Assembly: GCA_900618425.1 (NCBI GenBank)
Contig: UZAN01040841.1
Span: 11,307-44,232, forward strand
Origin: Echinostoma caproni
Lineage: Eukaryota > Platyhelminthes > Trematoda > Plagiorchiida > Echinostomatidae
Direction: 5' to 3'
Length of the DNA stretch: 32,926 nucleotides
The notes below the pieces were generated by a model. The model searched no databases. It was given only the letters and a program-made list of their open reading frames with translations, and was not told where the DNA came from. Made by a program: the position numbers and the translations under genes. This document shows, piece by piece, positions 22,684-32,926 of the stretch; the stretch's first letter is position 1, and every line of letters starts with the position of its first letter.

Positions 22684-22881
22684 CTCTTCATCAAGTGCCA
22701 CCCAATCACTGATTGACAGCGGTCTCTTAGTTAACCCAAACGATGCGTCCTTAGTCGAGTTACATTTTCCAGTTTTTACATCGATGGCAGATAGCAGAGG
22801 CTTTATCGATCGTCCAACTTGAGCCAGTTCTGTGCTCCCCAAACCATTTAACCAAGCCCATAAACCAACACCAGAATACAT
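22684..22881 (-). CDS. Exon-like open segment of an unrecognised gene
   Basis: The minus strand shows an acceptor-like GACATTAG before 22881, a 198-bp open segment (66 codons, phase 0 at both ends) and a donor-like GAG|GTACGA after 22684. It begins MYSGVGLWAWLNGLGSTELA and ends SISDWVALDEE. The composition is mixed and protein-like rather than hydrophobic AT-rich noise. I do not recognise the family and see no partner exon in the window. It may be an internal exon of a gene extending beyond the scanned sites, a relic of one, or chance. Confidence 0.3.
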
Positions 22882-23426
22882 CTAATGTCTAGCAAATTCT
22901 GTTTATTCAATCAATGTGATAAAGCATGAAATGAATTTATTTCATTTCAGCGGGAACTACTGTATTTCCTTCTATTCTAGACATTTATTACCATCCAATA
23001 ATTCCTATTAAACTTCAATCTAATAAAAATATCATCGACAGATCAGTACAGCAGCCATCAAACGGTACTTGTGAACAGCTAGGCTCACTGAACCAAAACA
23101 ACGCAGACAATTATTTAAAAAATCTGGGTTGTGCTCCTTGAGGCTTCTCACTCGTCTTGACTTGACTGTGCCAGTTGTTGACGTTCACTAACTCATGACC
23201 ATTTTTTCTGGTAGCGGTTGTTTTCGCGATCAACAAACATGTTTTGAACTATGTGTATCGGGAGTTCATTCACCTGTGCATACATACACTCACGGTGGCC
23301 CGTCCGTCTGTCCTAATGGCATCTCTCAAGATGACTCAGCGACATTGTGAACCGACCCAAACATGTTATGCGGCAGTAGCAAGGTTCTTTTGATTTAGAT
23401 CTCATTAATATGCAATGCACGGACAC
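22882..23426. other. Upstream region of paralogue 2
   Basis: No gene is seen. A CCCGTCCGTCTGTCCTAATGG segment sits at 23299-23319; a similar GTGTCCGTCCGAATGG lies just upstream of the TATA box of paralogue 1 (about 12017-12032). This is a possible but weak shared cis element. Confidence 0.35.
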
Positions 23427-23434
23427 TATAAAAG
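23427..23434 (+). promoter_or_regulatory. TATA box of the second cysteine-rich gene
   Basis: TATAAAAG lies 55 bp upstream of the predicted ATG, the same octamer as in the paralogue, and predicts transcription start near 23457. Confidence 0.7.
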
Positions 23435-23481
23435 TGGATTGAGTGGTCAGTTCATTTCATACAGTCAATCGGAGTTAAAAA

Positions 23482-24742
23482 ATGAACGTAAGTATTCCCG
23501 AATTATTGATATTGATAAGCCTTTCAGTTACCAANTGCAGCCTATTCTATTGTGCGTCCTTCTGGTTGTACCAGCTTTGGGTTGCAAAAGGAATCAGAGT
23601 GAGACCGCCACGATCAATTCCAGATTCCTTGAAGAAGAGCAACCGACCGCCGGTTGCACCACCATGATCACTCAAGTTGCCGCCAACTGTTACACTGAGG
23701 CCCTCAGTGAAAAAAGATGTGGTAAGTTACCGCCATATTTTGAACTTTTCTTTCGTCATATATATACATTCTTTTTGCTTCATCAATTCTGTAAGATAAT
23801 TTTCCCTTCATCATTGAACACTAAGAGTCAATACCGGAGCGGCATCTAACTTTTGTTCTAGGTTTTCTTACAATCGGTTGTCTGTTCACCATGTACGTTG
23901 CGTTGGGGAGGAATGGTCATGCATAATCAGCCACCTTAAATTTTTTGACTTGAGTTTATGGTTACCAGGTTCATATTCTAATCGCTTAATCCGTTTACGA
24001 ACATATTTCCTGTTGCTTTGTTGCGATTAAACTTGGTGCCGGAGTTCAGGCCGTAGAAGTTAGTGCCATCTAATAAAAAGCATGATATAGCAGAATCATT
24101 GCGCTGACTGAAAGGTGGACTCCTTAACAATCAATTTTTCTCCACTACATTCAGATGATATTCCACAGGTACCTGTGGTGAGGCATCTATTGGATGAACA
24201 CGCACAGCCTCAATCTGAAGACTACCTGGTGTCTCCGTGCTTGTTTTCTACGAGGCAGGACAAATGTATAACTGTTTGAATTATTTAGGTTAAGGTTACA
24301 AAGCTAAAAAACCAACCCACTTAATTGTTTTCCTTTCAGAAAATTAATTCCAAACCTTCTCCTTATTACAAGGAAGCCATCATCAATCCTTTATTAAGAT
24401 GAGAATCGAAATTCAATATATTTCCCTTCATGTGGTCACTTAACTGATAGCTTCGTTTAATACGTGTCATTTCGAAGTAGGCTTTAGGCTTTTTAGGCTT
24501 TTTAGTTCATAATTTGAGAGTCGAAAATCCCATGCCCAATTTCTTTGAAATGATTATCGTATAAATTTCTTTTAAATCTTCCAGAAAACACAATTACAGT
24601 GGCACAATGTCAAAAGTGTGCAACCTGCCTGAGAAGCGCACAGGAATGCATGCTCACCGGTCTACAAACAGGTCCCGTGAAAGAATGCACTCAAGCGAAA
24701 CAACAGGTGATCTCGTTGAAAAGAATTTTGGGAACAAGTTAA
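23482..24742 (+). CDS. Small secreted cysteine-rich protein, paralogue 2 (3 exons, 114 aa)
   Basis: Predicted exons are 23482-23487, 23541-23721 and 24585-24742. The first exon contributes only Met-Asn before a GTAAGT donor. The second starts after TGCAG and gives the signal peptide core PILLCVLLVVPALG, then CKRNQ, and ends in phase 1 at G|GTAAGT. The third reads AQCQKCATCLRSAQECM and ends at TAA. Cysteines are at 17, 41, 52, 62, 71, 74, 77, 84 and 97; the last five have the same residue numbers as in paralogue 1, and both proteins are 114 residues with a 17-residue tail after the last Cys. An N at 23536 lies five bases before the acceptor, so the first intron (53 bp as shown) may be incomplete. 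If N is A, an alternative ATG would open at 23536 and remove the need for intron 1. Role unknown; an extracellular product is inferred. Confidence 0.7.
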
Positions 24743-26087
24743 AGTTTTCTATTGCTACTCGATGTTTGCACAGTACATTCACAATGCTCAGTCGATTTAT
24801 ACATAAACATTTCTCCCCTTGGTTTTGTACAAACATTTCGTAATACAAACTTTCACAAGATACATGTGAACCCCTGTTTTCTTTCATGGAATCTGATAAT
24901 ATTAAAGTGGGTGATATTATAAACGCAATCATTATACACATCGTAAAAAATTGGAGCAATCCCCATTGAAAATAATCCTAGAGCTAGTTTTCAATTAGAA
25001 TGCCGATCGGTACTTATAAGCCCCATTCTAATGATTAGATGAAATACAACGCAGGGATAAGGACAGTTGATAATCACACGGGGATAAGATCGGTGTGCTA
25101 AAACGCACCAAAAGCGGAAAACCAAGCGATACATTAATGCACCAGTCGGCTGAGGCGGTCAGTGGTACACATTGTAATCCGAGAGTAGTTGCTTTTGTCG
25201 TCAAACCAGAGGATTTGCGATTTGATTTCTGACTAAGAAAACAAAAGTTATTTAAAATTGACTGACACAAACAAGGTGAAAATTGTTAACTACTTAACGT
25301 TTTGCTCCATCAAAAAATTTGTCTTTCGGATTGACCAAATTACCTACCGAAAATGCTAGTGAATCGATTCAGACCTCTCGATGATTAAAACACGAATTCG
25401 GTAGGTATGCGCTGCTTTAAACAAGGCGGATAGATTAATTATCGAATATTTTCAAGAATTTCGAATTAACCAGTTTGTTAAAATCACTAAATTATTCGAC
25501 CCCGAATAACACTTTGTTTGGCATGAAAATCAAACAACTTGTATTTTGGATTAGCTGCCGACAAATTTATTTATGACGTATAGTAAAGGTGAACTGATTG
25601 GAAGCCGCGATGAACGCGATAATATTCCTATTCAGATCAACATATATAATCTGAAAGCAATGCTCGCTCGTTTAATGAATTTCGTTTTCTTCCTAATTAT
25701 ATTTTAATATTACCAACGAATAAAAACTGCGTATATGCAGTTATTATCGTTTGGCTCCAACAAGAAATGCACAAAACTGATGACCAAGTGATACATCTAC
25801 CCAACATATATGACCTGAATTTTCGTATCACATAACACTGCGACACATGGAGATTTCTGTGAATTTCCAAGCAATCTTTGATCAGACACATCATTTATCC
25901 GGAACCCTGAGTATGCAGGCTTCCCCAAAGTTAGGACGGTTCAAACAACGTGATTTTACCGTATAATGGGATTTCAATTGTTTAACTTGATAGTTTTTGT
26001 TATACCGCAGGATATCAGTTTACGAATGATTTTCGACAGGTGAAAAGTTTTCAGCTGTAGAATAAATATAACTATTCTGTCTTTCAG

Positions 26088-26128
26088 TTATCGCAGAGGA
26101 AGTGGAATCTAAATGTGGTGATAAATGA
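26088..26128 (+). other. Possible alternative or orphan terminal exon with poly(A) signal
   Basis: A pyrimidine-rich CTGTCTTTCAG acceptor precedes a short frame that, in phase 1, reads IAEEVESKCGDK and ends at TGA (26126-26128). AATAAA follows at 26154-26159. This is a textbook 3' end, but joining it to paralogue 2 needs either a weak donor (GTGATC at 24707, wrong phase for this frame) or GTTAAA at 24738. Confidence 0.25.
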
Positions 26129-26153
26129 GAGACAAAGAGAATGCAGTTATCTC

Positions 26154-26159
26154 AATAAA
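26154..26159 (+). terminator. AATAAA poly(A) signal candidate
   Basis: It lies 26 nt after the TGA of the possible terminal exon at 26088-26128. AATAAA is frequent by chance in AT-rich DNA. Confidence 0.25.
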
Positions 26160-27881
26160 GTGATAGCACATGAAGTCAGAATGATAAATTCAGTAAAATA
26201 AAGTCAGCTTTTTTCAAATCATAAGTAAAACTGCGGTAATACCATTATGAAAAACTCTTAACTCAATGCCAACTTGTTAACTACCCTGTGTCTCTCACAC
26301 TGCCACCAAGATCCAAACATGCAAACACATATGACAAATTATCAAATTGCTTTGCAGCGCCAAAACCAAAACTCCGGATTGTTCGACAGACCTGAACAGT
26401 GATAACGCAGCTTACACCTGCCCATCCGACACCAGCACATTGCCGTTTGATCTGGATGCTTCAGTTCGATGAGAAGAAGAAATTGTCAAGCTTTTGCATA
26501 CCACGAGGCTTGATTGTTGGATTTCTTCTCAAACCGTCTGTCATGGCACATGTGCTCCGTGCACAGGAAATCCTGTGGACCTTGAGGTCTCTTATCAATG
26601 AGGTGAGGAGATACCTTTGTTTGTTCTACTCCTTTTCAACATACCCCCAAGGATACAACGTTCTGGAAACATGGGTTAACTTGAGAGGATCAAAAGTACC
26701 AAATCATTTGTAAGCAATGTTGGAAGCTAATCCCATCTGCCGACAACACAACGAACTGTGCTCGATTAGCAAGAGCCATATTCGTCCTGTGCAAACTGAA
26801 TTGAACTGAACTGAACACCTTTTGGAGTCTCAGTGGCGTTTCGGTCTCTCTTTTGAGATACGGAGCCATTCGACCTACTGGAATATCAGCATTATTCTCA
26901 AACCCTTCTTGAAAATTCTGTTTCACCTGAGTATGCTGAAGACAGGTAAAAATCGTTCCCATTAGAAAATCTAACTCCATCGATCTAATCAAAGGTTTCC
27001 GCTTCAACACAAACATGTTGATCCTAAACTAACTAACTAACAGAATATGATATCCTTACATGCATCAAGTCCCCTCTTGAGGTTTAATATGATCTTCTTG
27101 ATTTTGCCCATATCGGTGCAGTTTATATACTGTTTCCTCATCTGGCCCTAAAATAGGCATATATTTGAATGCGCCTGAGAAATCAGTACTTTTTGCATTT
27201 CTGGACCATTCATCTGCGTTTTATTCTATTTCCCTCTCCATTCTTCCTCTTAATCCAAGGAAATTCTGTTTTCCGAGATAGTTAATAGCCTGGCATATTG
27301 AATAACTCGCTGGGAGTGGACTAGTCTTGTTCTAAAGAAGTCTAAATCAGTGGTGAACATCTCCTGGGTACTCCGAGGTGCTGCCGCCATTTTACATTTA
27401 TCTTTTATGTGTGAGAGATTTGTTTGTTAAAATCCTTCATTCAAAAACTCTGATTATCTGGCTTTAATTTAGATTATTTCCGCTTCATCTGATCATGGGA
27501 GTGCAACTTATTAAACAAGCTCGTTTTGTGTACTACGTCAGCTAACTAAATGCAGTCCAATTTTCAATAGACCAGACAAGTGTTGAGAGGAGACACATTT
27601 GAAAAAATGACAGTTTAGAACGAGATGATGTAATTTTAATAATGGGTATGTTTGGTGAGTGTTTGTATATTTGTGTTTGTGTGGAAGATGGACGCGAGAG
27701 GAATGGGAGTTTAAGATGGGAGGTTATGTGAATAGGTTTTAAGGGGATAAGACCGGTGTTCTTACAGAAGGTTTCTGTGCCTAAAATGGGAATTGCGAAG
27801 GTGGATGACATTCGTATCGGCTGTTGACAAAATTTGTCACTTATCCTCTTGAAATAACCTCTCCTTCACTGTATAGTTAGG

Positions 27882-28169
27882 ATGGAAGATCCGAGCACAT
27901 TGACTGTAATTGAACTCAGTGAAATAGTTCGTCATTACCGTCGCCCCGGGCTTCCTCAAGTCATGATTCAATCAATTAGAATGATGCTCCTTGATGCGAT
28001 CAGATCAGGCATTTCGTCTCTCGATCCACGTAATTTGTTCCGCAAGAAAACACTGATTTTTCAATTTCAGGTGAACCCGTTACAACATTATATGAATCCC
28101 AGCACTTGCATTCTACTGGTGCCCGAGGCCACCACACCAACTGAACTGGGTCCAGTCGGACTAAACTGA
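27882..28169 (+). CDS. Hypothetical 95-codon frame, possibly part of a mobile-element protein
   Basis: The ATG sits in a favourable context (A at -3, G at +4). The N-terminus STLTVIELSEIVRHY faintly resembles the 'L-T-V-x-E-L-x-x-x-L' first helix of SAP-type DNA-binding domains, which also occur in some retroelement proteins. The rest does not follow the SAP consensus well, and no RT, integrase or protease sequence accompanies it. An internal TTTTTCAATTTCAG could be a splice acceptor at 28070. No other support is visible; it may be chance. Confidence 0.2.
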   Translation: MEDPSTLTVIELSEIVRHYRRPGLPQVMIQSIRMMLLDAIRSGISSLDPRNLFRKKTLIFQFQVNPLQHYMNPSTCILLVPEATTPTELGPVGLN

Positions 28170-31100
28170 TTTCTCCATAAACAAACAAAAGTACTTTGCG
28201 AGTTACCGAGCGAAGATGAATTTTTTTTTTGCAGTGAAGTGTGACCGTTTGTCCACCACCCACCTACCCACCCGAGAATGTCATGATCTCAGCCGCTGAT
28301 AGAGTTAACCGAAGACGAGAATGAACGAACCGCGGGGTAAATGACCTCACTCAGTTTATCAAGGAAGCGAATCGCGTCAAGATGGATTGATAAATCGGTC
28401 ACCATGCTCGGGCGTAAATGTTAGAATGAATCAGTTTAAGCCCTTAATAACCCAGTGAATAAATTCCACTGAAGCCGAGGTTCTCTCAAACATCACCGAT
28501 TTCTGTGAACCAAATGCAGTTGTCTACTGGCATTGAAAGGCACACTTGAAGTGAAACTTAACAATGGTACCAGGAGACCGTGAAATAATTAACAGTATTT
28601 CACCTCAATAGCAAGAACACATGTGAATTAATTCAATGGCTAACAAAATACTGGATTTTTTCTCTCTGTAATTTCCGAATTAGCCAACATATTCTATCCA
28701 TAATAAGATTGGCAACAATCTATCACCTACAGCTTCTCCCTTTGTTACTCAGCTTCGTGGCATCAGTTCTTACCCTTGAACCATTTTTCATCCTCGTCAC
28801 AACTTTTCACAGCATGATTACATTTCTACCATTTTTGTAATTCGGTGAGTGAGACATGTGGTGAAAGGAGTAATTCTTCGTTATCCATGATTCTACAGAA
28901 AGGATCATCTTATCTGAGCAAACAAAGTCAATAACAGCTAGGACGGTGACTGTTTGCTGGTCGCTGCATCATACTTTTTGTTTTTCTAAACGACAATCAA
29001 AAATGGAAACACAACAATCCGAATCCAGCGAAACCACTGATCTGATGTCGGTTGTCAATTCATGTAATTTGTCTTTAATAATATAGGGTTTTCAATTCGA
29101 CTTTTACCGAAACCTGATGATAACTACGACAGGTCATCAAATGTTGAAGTGGAGGAGCGTGTTGGCAAACGAAAGGTAGAAAGAAACTATACTGTACTGT
29201 AATATCCAATCTGAAAATAGATGAAAAGTCTTTCAATCATGAAAGAGAACGTGCAGTAAAATCGAGATGGATGGTTTGATTTGCCTATGCAGAAGGTTTC
29301 GTTGTTTACAGTAAATGAAGTATTGACTTGTTGGGTTTCATCAGCAAGAGCATTCGAGTGCTGAGATGCGCGATCCTAGCAGCTTCCATTAAGCTCCCAA
29401 ATACTGGGTGTGCTTGTAGTGTGTATAGCAAAATGAAAAACTGTTTGATCAGTTGCCCGGAGGTCAAGATGATAGTGGGTTTGTGTTCCACCTGTGAGGT
29501 TCATATGATTCATCAAAAGGTTACTTCGTGACCCGAGAACGGCTTTGCTAGCAATCCTCCAAGTGTTTTTAATATCTCTTTACGTTGTCACGTTGTCATT
29601 TCCTTTCGAATACGGCGCCGGTTAGATTTGAACCAGTATCCTACTTAAGCTGTATCAAACATCTGGGGTTTTCGGCAATGCCACACAACACTGTCCTTTG
29701 AAATGTCTGAAAGAAAGACTTTGGGGTGTTTAGACAGTGATTGGTCACTATTAGCAATGGCTGTTCACGCCCTTGGAGGAATTTATAACCGATCTGTATG
29801 AAAGTCATTTGAATGCATTTGCAAATTATACTTATGGGGTATTTCTGGATCTTCCTCATCCATTGCACGGAGATTGAATTGGATGTCGTTCCCTTCTGAC
29901 TAATTGATCCCAATATCATTGTGTTCCCTCAGTCATAATCATAATTTGTACTTCAAAAGGACCTTCTTTAGCTAGATTTGAGTTGACAAAGAACTACTTT
30001 CTCTGTCATATACATTTTTGGCTAAAATATATACACTTCTGTTCCAGGAGTCAAAACTATGATACAATAAAATACTTTGACCTTCATGACGATTCGTCTG
30101 TCCTCGCATTCTCATACGACTGTAAAAGTCATGATTAAGAATAGGATTTGGGGATGGGTTTAGGAATATGATGGTGGGTAGGATTCCATATTTTGCTTTA
30201 GGAGTTGAATTATATTCAGATGGTATCTGTGTGTATCTTTAAATGAATTCCATTTTTGTTGAAAAAATAACGAAATTTGTATGTCGATTGTCAAAAGCTC
30301 ATTAGCCTCGGTGGGAATCTAACCGACACATGGACGCAGCCTAGGCTTTATGCGCGCATACCCTACTATCTAACCTACGGACACACACCGATAACACTGA
30401 CCTTATGACATTCGAATTTACCCATACAACTTAAAGAGGTATACGGCATGTAGCGGCGTCAATGCGTGCGTTCAAATCGCACAGAGGCCAATGAACTCTT
30501 AACAATCGACATACAAACTTCAAATTTGCCATTATATAATTGGAACAAATAACAATAAACTAATTTTTCCTGAAGCGGAGTGATTATTGGAGCAGAGGGC
30601 AAAACTTTACATACGCATTAAGGATATTGAAGTGCACCAACCTTTATTTATATATTCCCAAAAGAATACAAATGGAATTGTTGGAGCGGATTCAATTAAG
30701 CTTATGCGTCTAACACTGAATATGGGCCGAAAGATCAAGCGTTATTTATCATCTGTTGAGGGTATTTAAATGAAGATCCTTTTGCACGCTAAAGCCAGTA
30801 CGCGCACCCCATTTCCTCGAGCACGTGTGCAGTAACAAATGGTACTGTCCTTGTTAAACGTTGATTCTTGCAGGACCAAAAATGCGTTGAACAATCCTCA
30901 GGCGGAACTTGTCCAGTGGAAAATCTTGATCTCCGACTAACGATCGAAAATCTAGTTTTTATCCTTCAATGTCAAGTCATTCAGAAAAACACATGACGCA
31001 ATGAGTTTTGAAGATCACATTATCAGATATAATGCAGTAAAATATCTGCTCTGTCTGAATTTATCTTGTTCAGTGTGACTAACAATTTAGGGATCGACCG

Positions 31101-32010
31101 GCTGAAATAGAAGGAGATCTGTGAATAATCCATATATCTCGACACGAATGAGCAATGTTTGCGATTATGAACCAGCGGAGTTACTTCAAGGAAAATAAAT
31201 AAACTTTCTATCTGTGATAGTAGTGTTGCCTAAGTAGAACGTGAAAACTAACTGTTCACAACAAGCAGAAGTTATAACGGGTACCAATGAAATCAGCTAA
31301 GCGATAAGGATAACATGGATGTTCATGAGAACCACTGACTTGTGATCATTTGCTCTATCGATGAGTAACCTCGATTAGGCATGAGCATCTAAGCGACATT
31401 TTTTCTCCTTCTATTTTCTTACGTCTCATTCTTGAATATAAAACAATGCAATTTTCAGGAAGCGGGAAGCGGCCGATCAAAGGGCTCCCATAAACACCTA
31501 ATGAGAAAACCACGGGTAGTGATTGCTTCTTCATGTGCTACTATCACATTGTCTTCCTCTCGTTCTTTCAATTCCTTATTTTGGCTACTCGTTAGTAGCA
31601 AAACAAGTTATGATACATTTTTCGAAAGAAGAGAGGTTAACAGTTCGGTTTATAGTCCCATCAAACCACGTGTCCGAGTCGGGAACTGATTCATCGGATT
31701 TATTTGCCCCTCGATAAAGTGGTCTTCAACTATATTCTGGAATCTCTTGAATGTCTCATTATGTTGGGACATGGTGACACTACAATACGCATATTTATTG
31801 ATCCGCACACCGCGAGGTCAATTTTTGTGTTTCTTCAAATACATTTTTAGTTCTTTCAGGATCAGGGATAATGCGTGGGAAGTTTTTAGCCAAATAATTT
31901 ATCAATTCACTTATTCTAGAAAATTTTCATTAATTGGCTTATTTAGTGTACATTTATTGGAAATAGATAAGCTAGTTGGAATACGTTTGTAAAACCTAAT
32001 AAACATTCCC
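28170..32010. other. Long stretch without supported genes
   Basis: It contains the tRNA-like SINE head at 30308-30391 and an antisense B-box-like ATTTGAACC at 29624-29632. The frame at 29328-29531 weakly resembles sequence near 21605-21660. An acceptor-like TTTTCAG at 31453-31459 is followed by a short open piece, but no donor-bounded exon could be defended. Confidence 0.4.
30308..30391 (-). repeat. tRNA-derived SINE head
   Basis: On the minus strand there is an A-box-like TAGGTTAG (30370-30377) and a B-box GGTTAGATTCC (30314-30324) with one mismatch to the GGTTCGANTCC consensus. The ends TCGGTG and CACCGA are complementary. The A-to-B spacing is longer than in a normal tRNA and the acceptor stem does not close in the canonical register, so a real tRNA gene is unlikely. 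A perfect 12-bp palindrome, TATGCGCGCATA (30349-30360), lies where the anticodon arm would be. Confidence 0.4.
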
Positions 32011-32613
32011 ATGAAACAGGAATCATTGATTAGAAAGAATGAATTCAGACAATTACAAGAAATCACTCGTTTTGTTCAGTTCAAACCGTCAGAAATGAGC
32101 GCGCTTATAGGACTTTGTTACACGTTTTCAAAGGGGCGGGGGTGTGGGTGCGAATTTGGAAAGTCTCAGATACGCATTTATTACATTACATTACAGGTTT
32201 CGCACTATTCTGTAATAATCTGTGGTGCGCCCGCGAGGGTCCAAGGCAAATGGATGAACGGGACGGGCAATCCTTGGAATGCATTTTACAGTTGGCTCCT
32301 GCCTTCCTTCCATTTCGTATTACTCAACGATCGGACATGTGGATTTTGTCGCGTACTACGGATGACTGATGGTGTGTCGAAACAACGTGGCACTTTTTTT
32401 CGGTCACATCATGCATTAATGAATTGTGCAATTCACGTCACGTTTCAGCTTGTCATTACGATTGCACTGCGTGAGAAAATGTACCGTCCACTTGTCGGTA
32501 GTAGAGACTCATTCTCTCAACTTCTCCCTCCAACTTCGTATTTCATTAGTTTGTCAATAATTTATCCGATAAGAGTGAGCATAGCAGGGGAACCATGGAC
32601 GCTGTCAATTTGA
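32011..32613 (+). CDS. Hypothetical 200-codon open frame, unrecognised
   Basis: This is the longest open frame without N in the window. No signal peptide, transmembrane pattern, zinc-finger or transposase motif stands out. A TTACATTACATTACAG acceptor-like sequence lies inside it near 32200. Codons 141-159 fall within the left arm of the 54-bp inverted repeat, so the frame could belong to a mobile element or be accidental. There is no TATA box or poly(A) signal in a convincing position. Confidence 0.2.
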   Translation: MKQESLIRKNEFRQLQEITRFVQFKPSEMSALIGLCYTFSKGRGCGCEFGKSQIRIYYITLQVSHYSVIICGAPARVQGKWMNGTGNPWNAFYSWLLPSFHFVLLNDRTCGFCRVLRMTDGVSKQRGTFFRSHHALMNCAIHVTFQLVITIALREKMYRPLVGSRDSFSQLLPPTSYFISLSIIYPIRVSIAGEPWTLSI

Positions 32614-32926
32614 CAATACAATTTTCCATCAAGTAGAAATGGGACATTGAATGTGCATCTCAATAGTAATTCCTTCAGATTCTTTGGTGGTATTTGTCTT
32701 TTATTTCAAACTCATTAATTTCCTTTTTCTCATTCAAACAAACTAGTAATTCACAGGTGAAAATGGAAATCATTGTCATGTGTTGTAAAAAACACTACAC
32801 TCAGTATTTGAAAGAACAATAGAGAGTCTTCAGTAGCATGGAATTAACTAGACAATGTGACCTTCCAGTTCAGGTACATTTTCTCACGCAGTGCAATCGT
32901 AATGACAAGCTGAAACGTGACGTGAA
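32432..32926. repeat. Perfect 54-bp inverted repeat reaching the window end
   Basis: The left arm 32432-32485 begins TTCACGTCACGTTTCAGC and ends GAAAATGTACC. The right arm 32873-32926 is its exact reverse complement and stops only because the window ends. The arms enclose 387 bp with no further pairing inward. This could be the terminal repeats of a small non-autonomous DNA transposon, or a fold-back artefact at a contig end. Confidence 0.7.

Larger units (their letters stand above)
24743..27881. other. Long stretch without supported genes
   Basis: The start may be the 3' UTR of paralogue 2; no AATAAA is close, only AATACA at 24842 and ATTAAA at 24902. A possible alternative terminal exon at 26088-26128 is listed separately. 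The 104-codon frame at 26399-26713 and its antisense neighbour at 26690-27016 show no recognised motif. Confidence 0.4.

Noticed and set aside
23488..23527. Alternative acceptor for intron 1 of paralogue 2 (TTTCAG at 23522-23527)
   Set aside because: As written it leads to an early in-frame stop and loses the signal peptide; the acceptor at 23540 keeps both. A hidden gap at the N could change this.
24478..24503. TAGGCTTT-type short repeats resembling a telomere motif (TTAGGC)
   Set aside because: Only three imperfect units with variable spacing; flatworm telomeres are usually TTAGGG.
26399..27016. Overlapping 104- and 108-codon frames on opposite strands
   Set aside because: Neither shows a family motif; a retroelement origin was considered but no RT, integrase or endonuclease signature was found.
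32133..32148. G-rich run considered as a G-quadruplex
   Set aside because: Only three clear G-runs; a fourth requires splitting one run.

Overview
The window looks like nuclear DNA of a parasitic flatworm, most likely a digenean trematode. It is AT-rich, has introns with GT..AG borders and vertebrate-like TATA boxes, and is crowded with decayed retroelements of types common in flukes: Penelope-like elements with a GIY-YIG end, an RTE/SR2-like LINE, and CR1/jockey-like LINE tails. There is no prokaryotic organisation, rRNA, CRISPR array or convincing tRNA gene. The species cannot be named from the sequence.

Layout. 1-615 is the tail of a minus-strand CR1-like LINE, followed by a plus-strand Penelope-like element (about 606-2254). 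A second Penelope-like 3' end follows at 4150-5400; a single N splits it into two copies that match the first copy exactly. 5400-8850 holds old non-coding sequence with tRNA-like box remnants. 8850-11725 is a nearly full-length, heavily mutated RTE-like LINE. 12033-13149 is an intact three-exon gene for a small secreted cysteine-rich protein. 14577-15320 is a minus-strand LINE tail present twice around another single N. 18065-19330 is a second RTE-like LINE interrupted by 885 N. 22113-22573 is a relic of a LINE ORF1-like frame, and 22684-22881 is an exon-like minus-strand segment. 23427-24742 is a second, paralogous secreted cysteine-rich gene. 24743-32430 is mostly featureless and carries a tRNA-like SINE head near 30.3 kb. 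The window ends inside the right arm of a perfect 54-bp inverted repeat.

Main biology. The two small genes lie in the same orientation about 11 kb apart. Each has TATAAAAG 46-55 bp before the ATG, a very short first exon, a phase-0 then a phase-1 intron, a signal peptide and a predicted length of 114 residues. They share the cysteine pattern C-x10-C-x9-C-x(8-14)-C-x2-C-x2-C-x6-C-x12-C plus a 17-residue tail, and the last five cysteines occupy identical residue numbers (71, 74, 77, 84, 97). I do not recognise the family. The pair looks like a small, diverging, TE-rich cluster of secreted proteins, and a weaker promoter plus first exon at 13449-13524 may mark a third unit.

Cautions. All exon structures come from reading the sequence by eye. 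The single Ns behave like unresolved contig joins and some adjacent duplications may be assembly artefacts.
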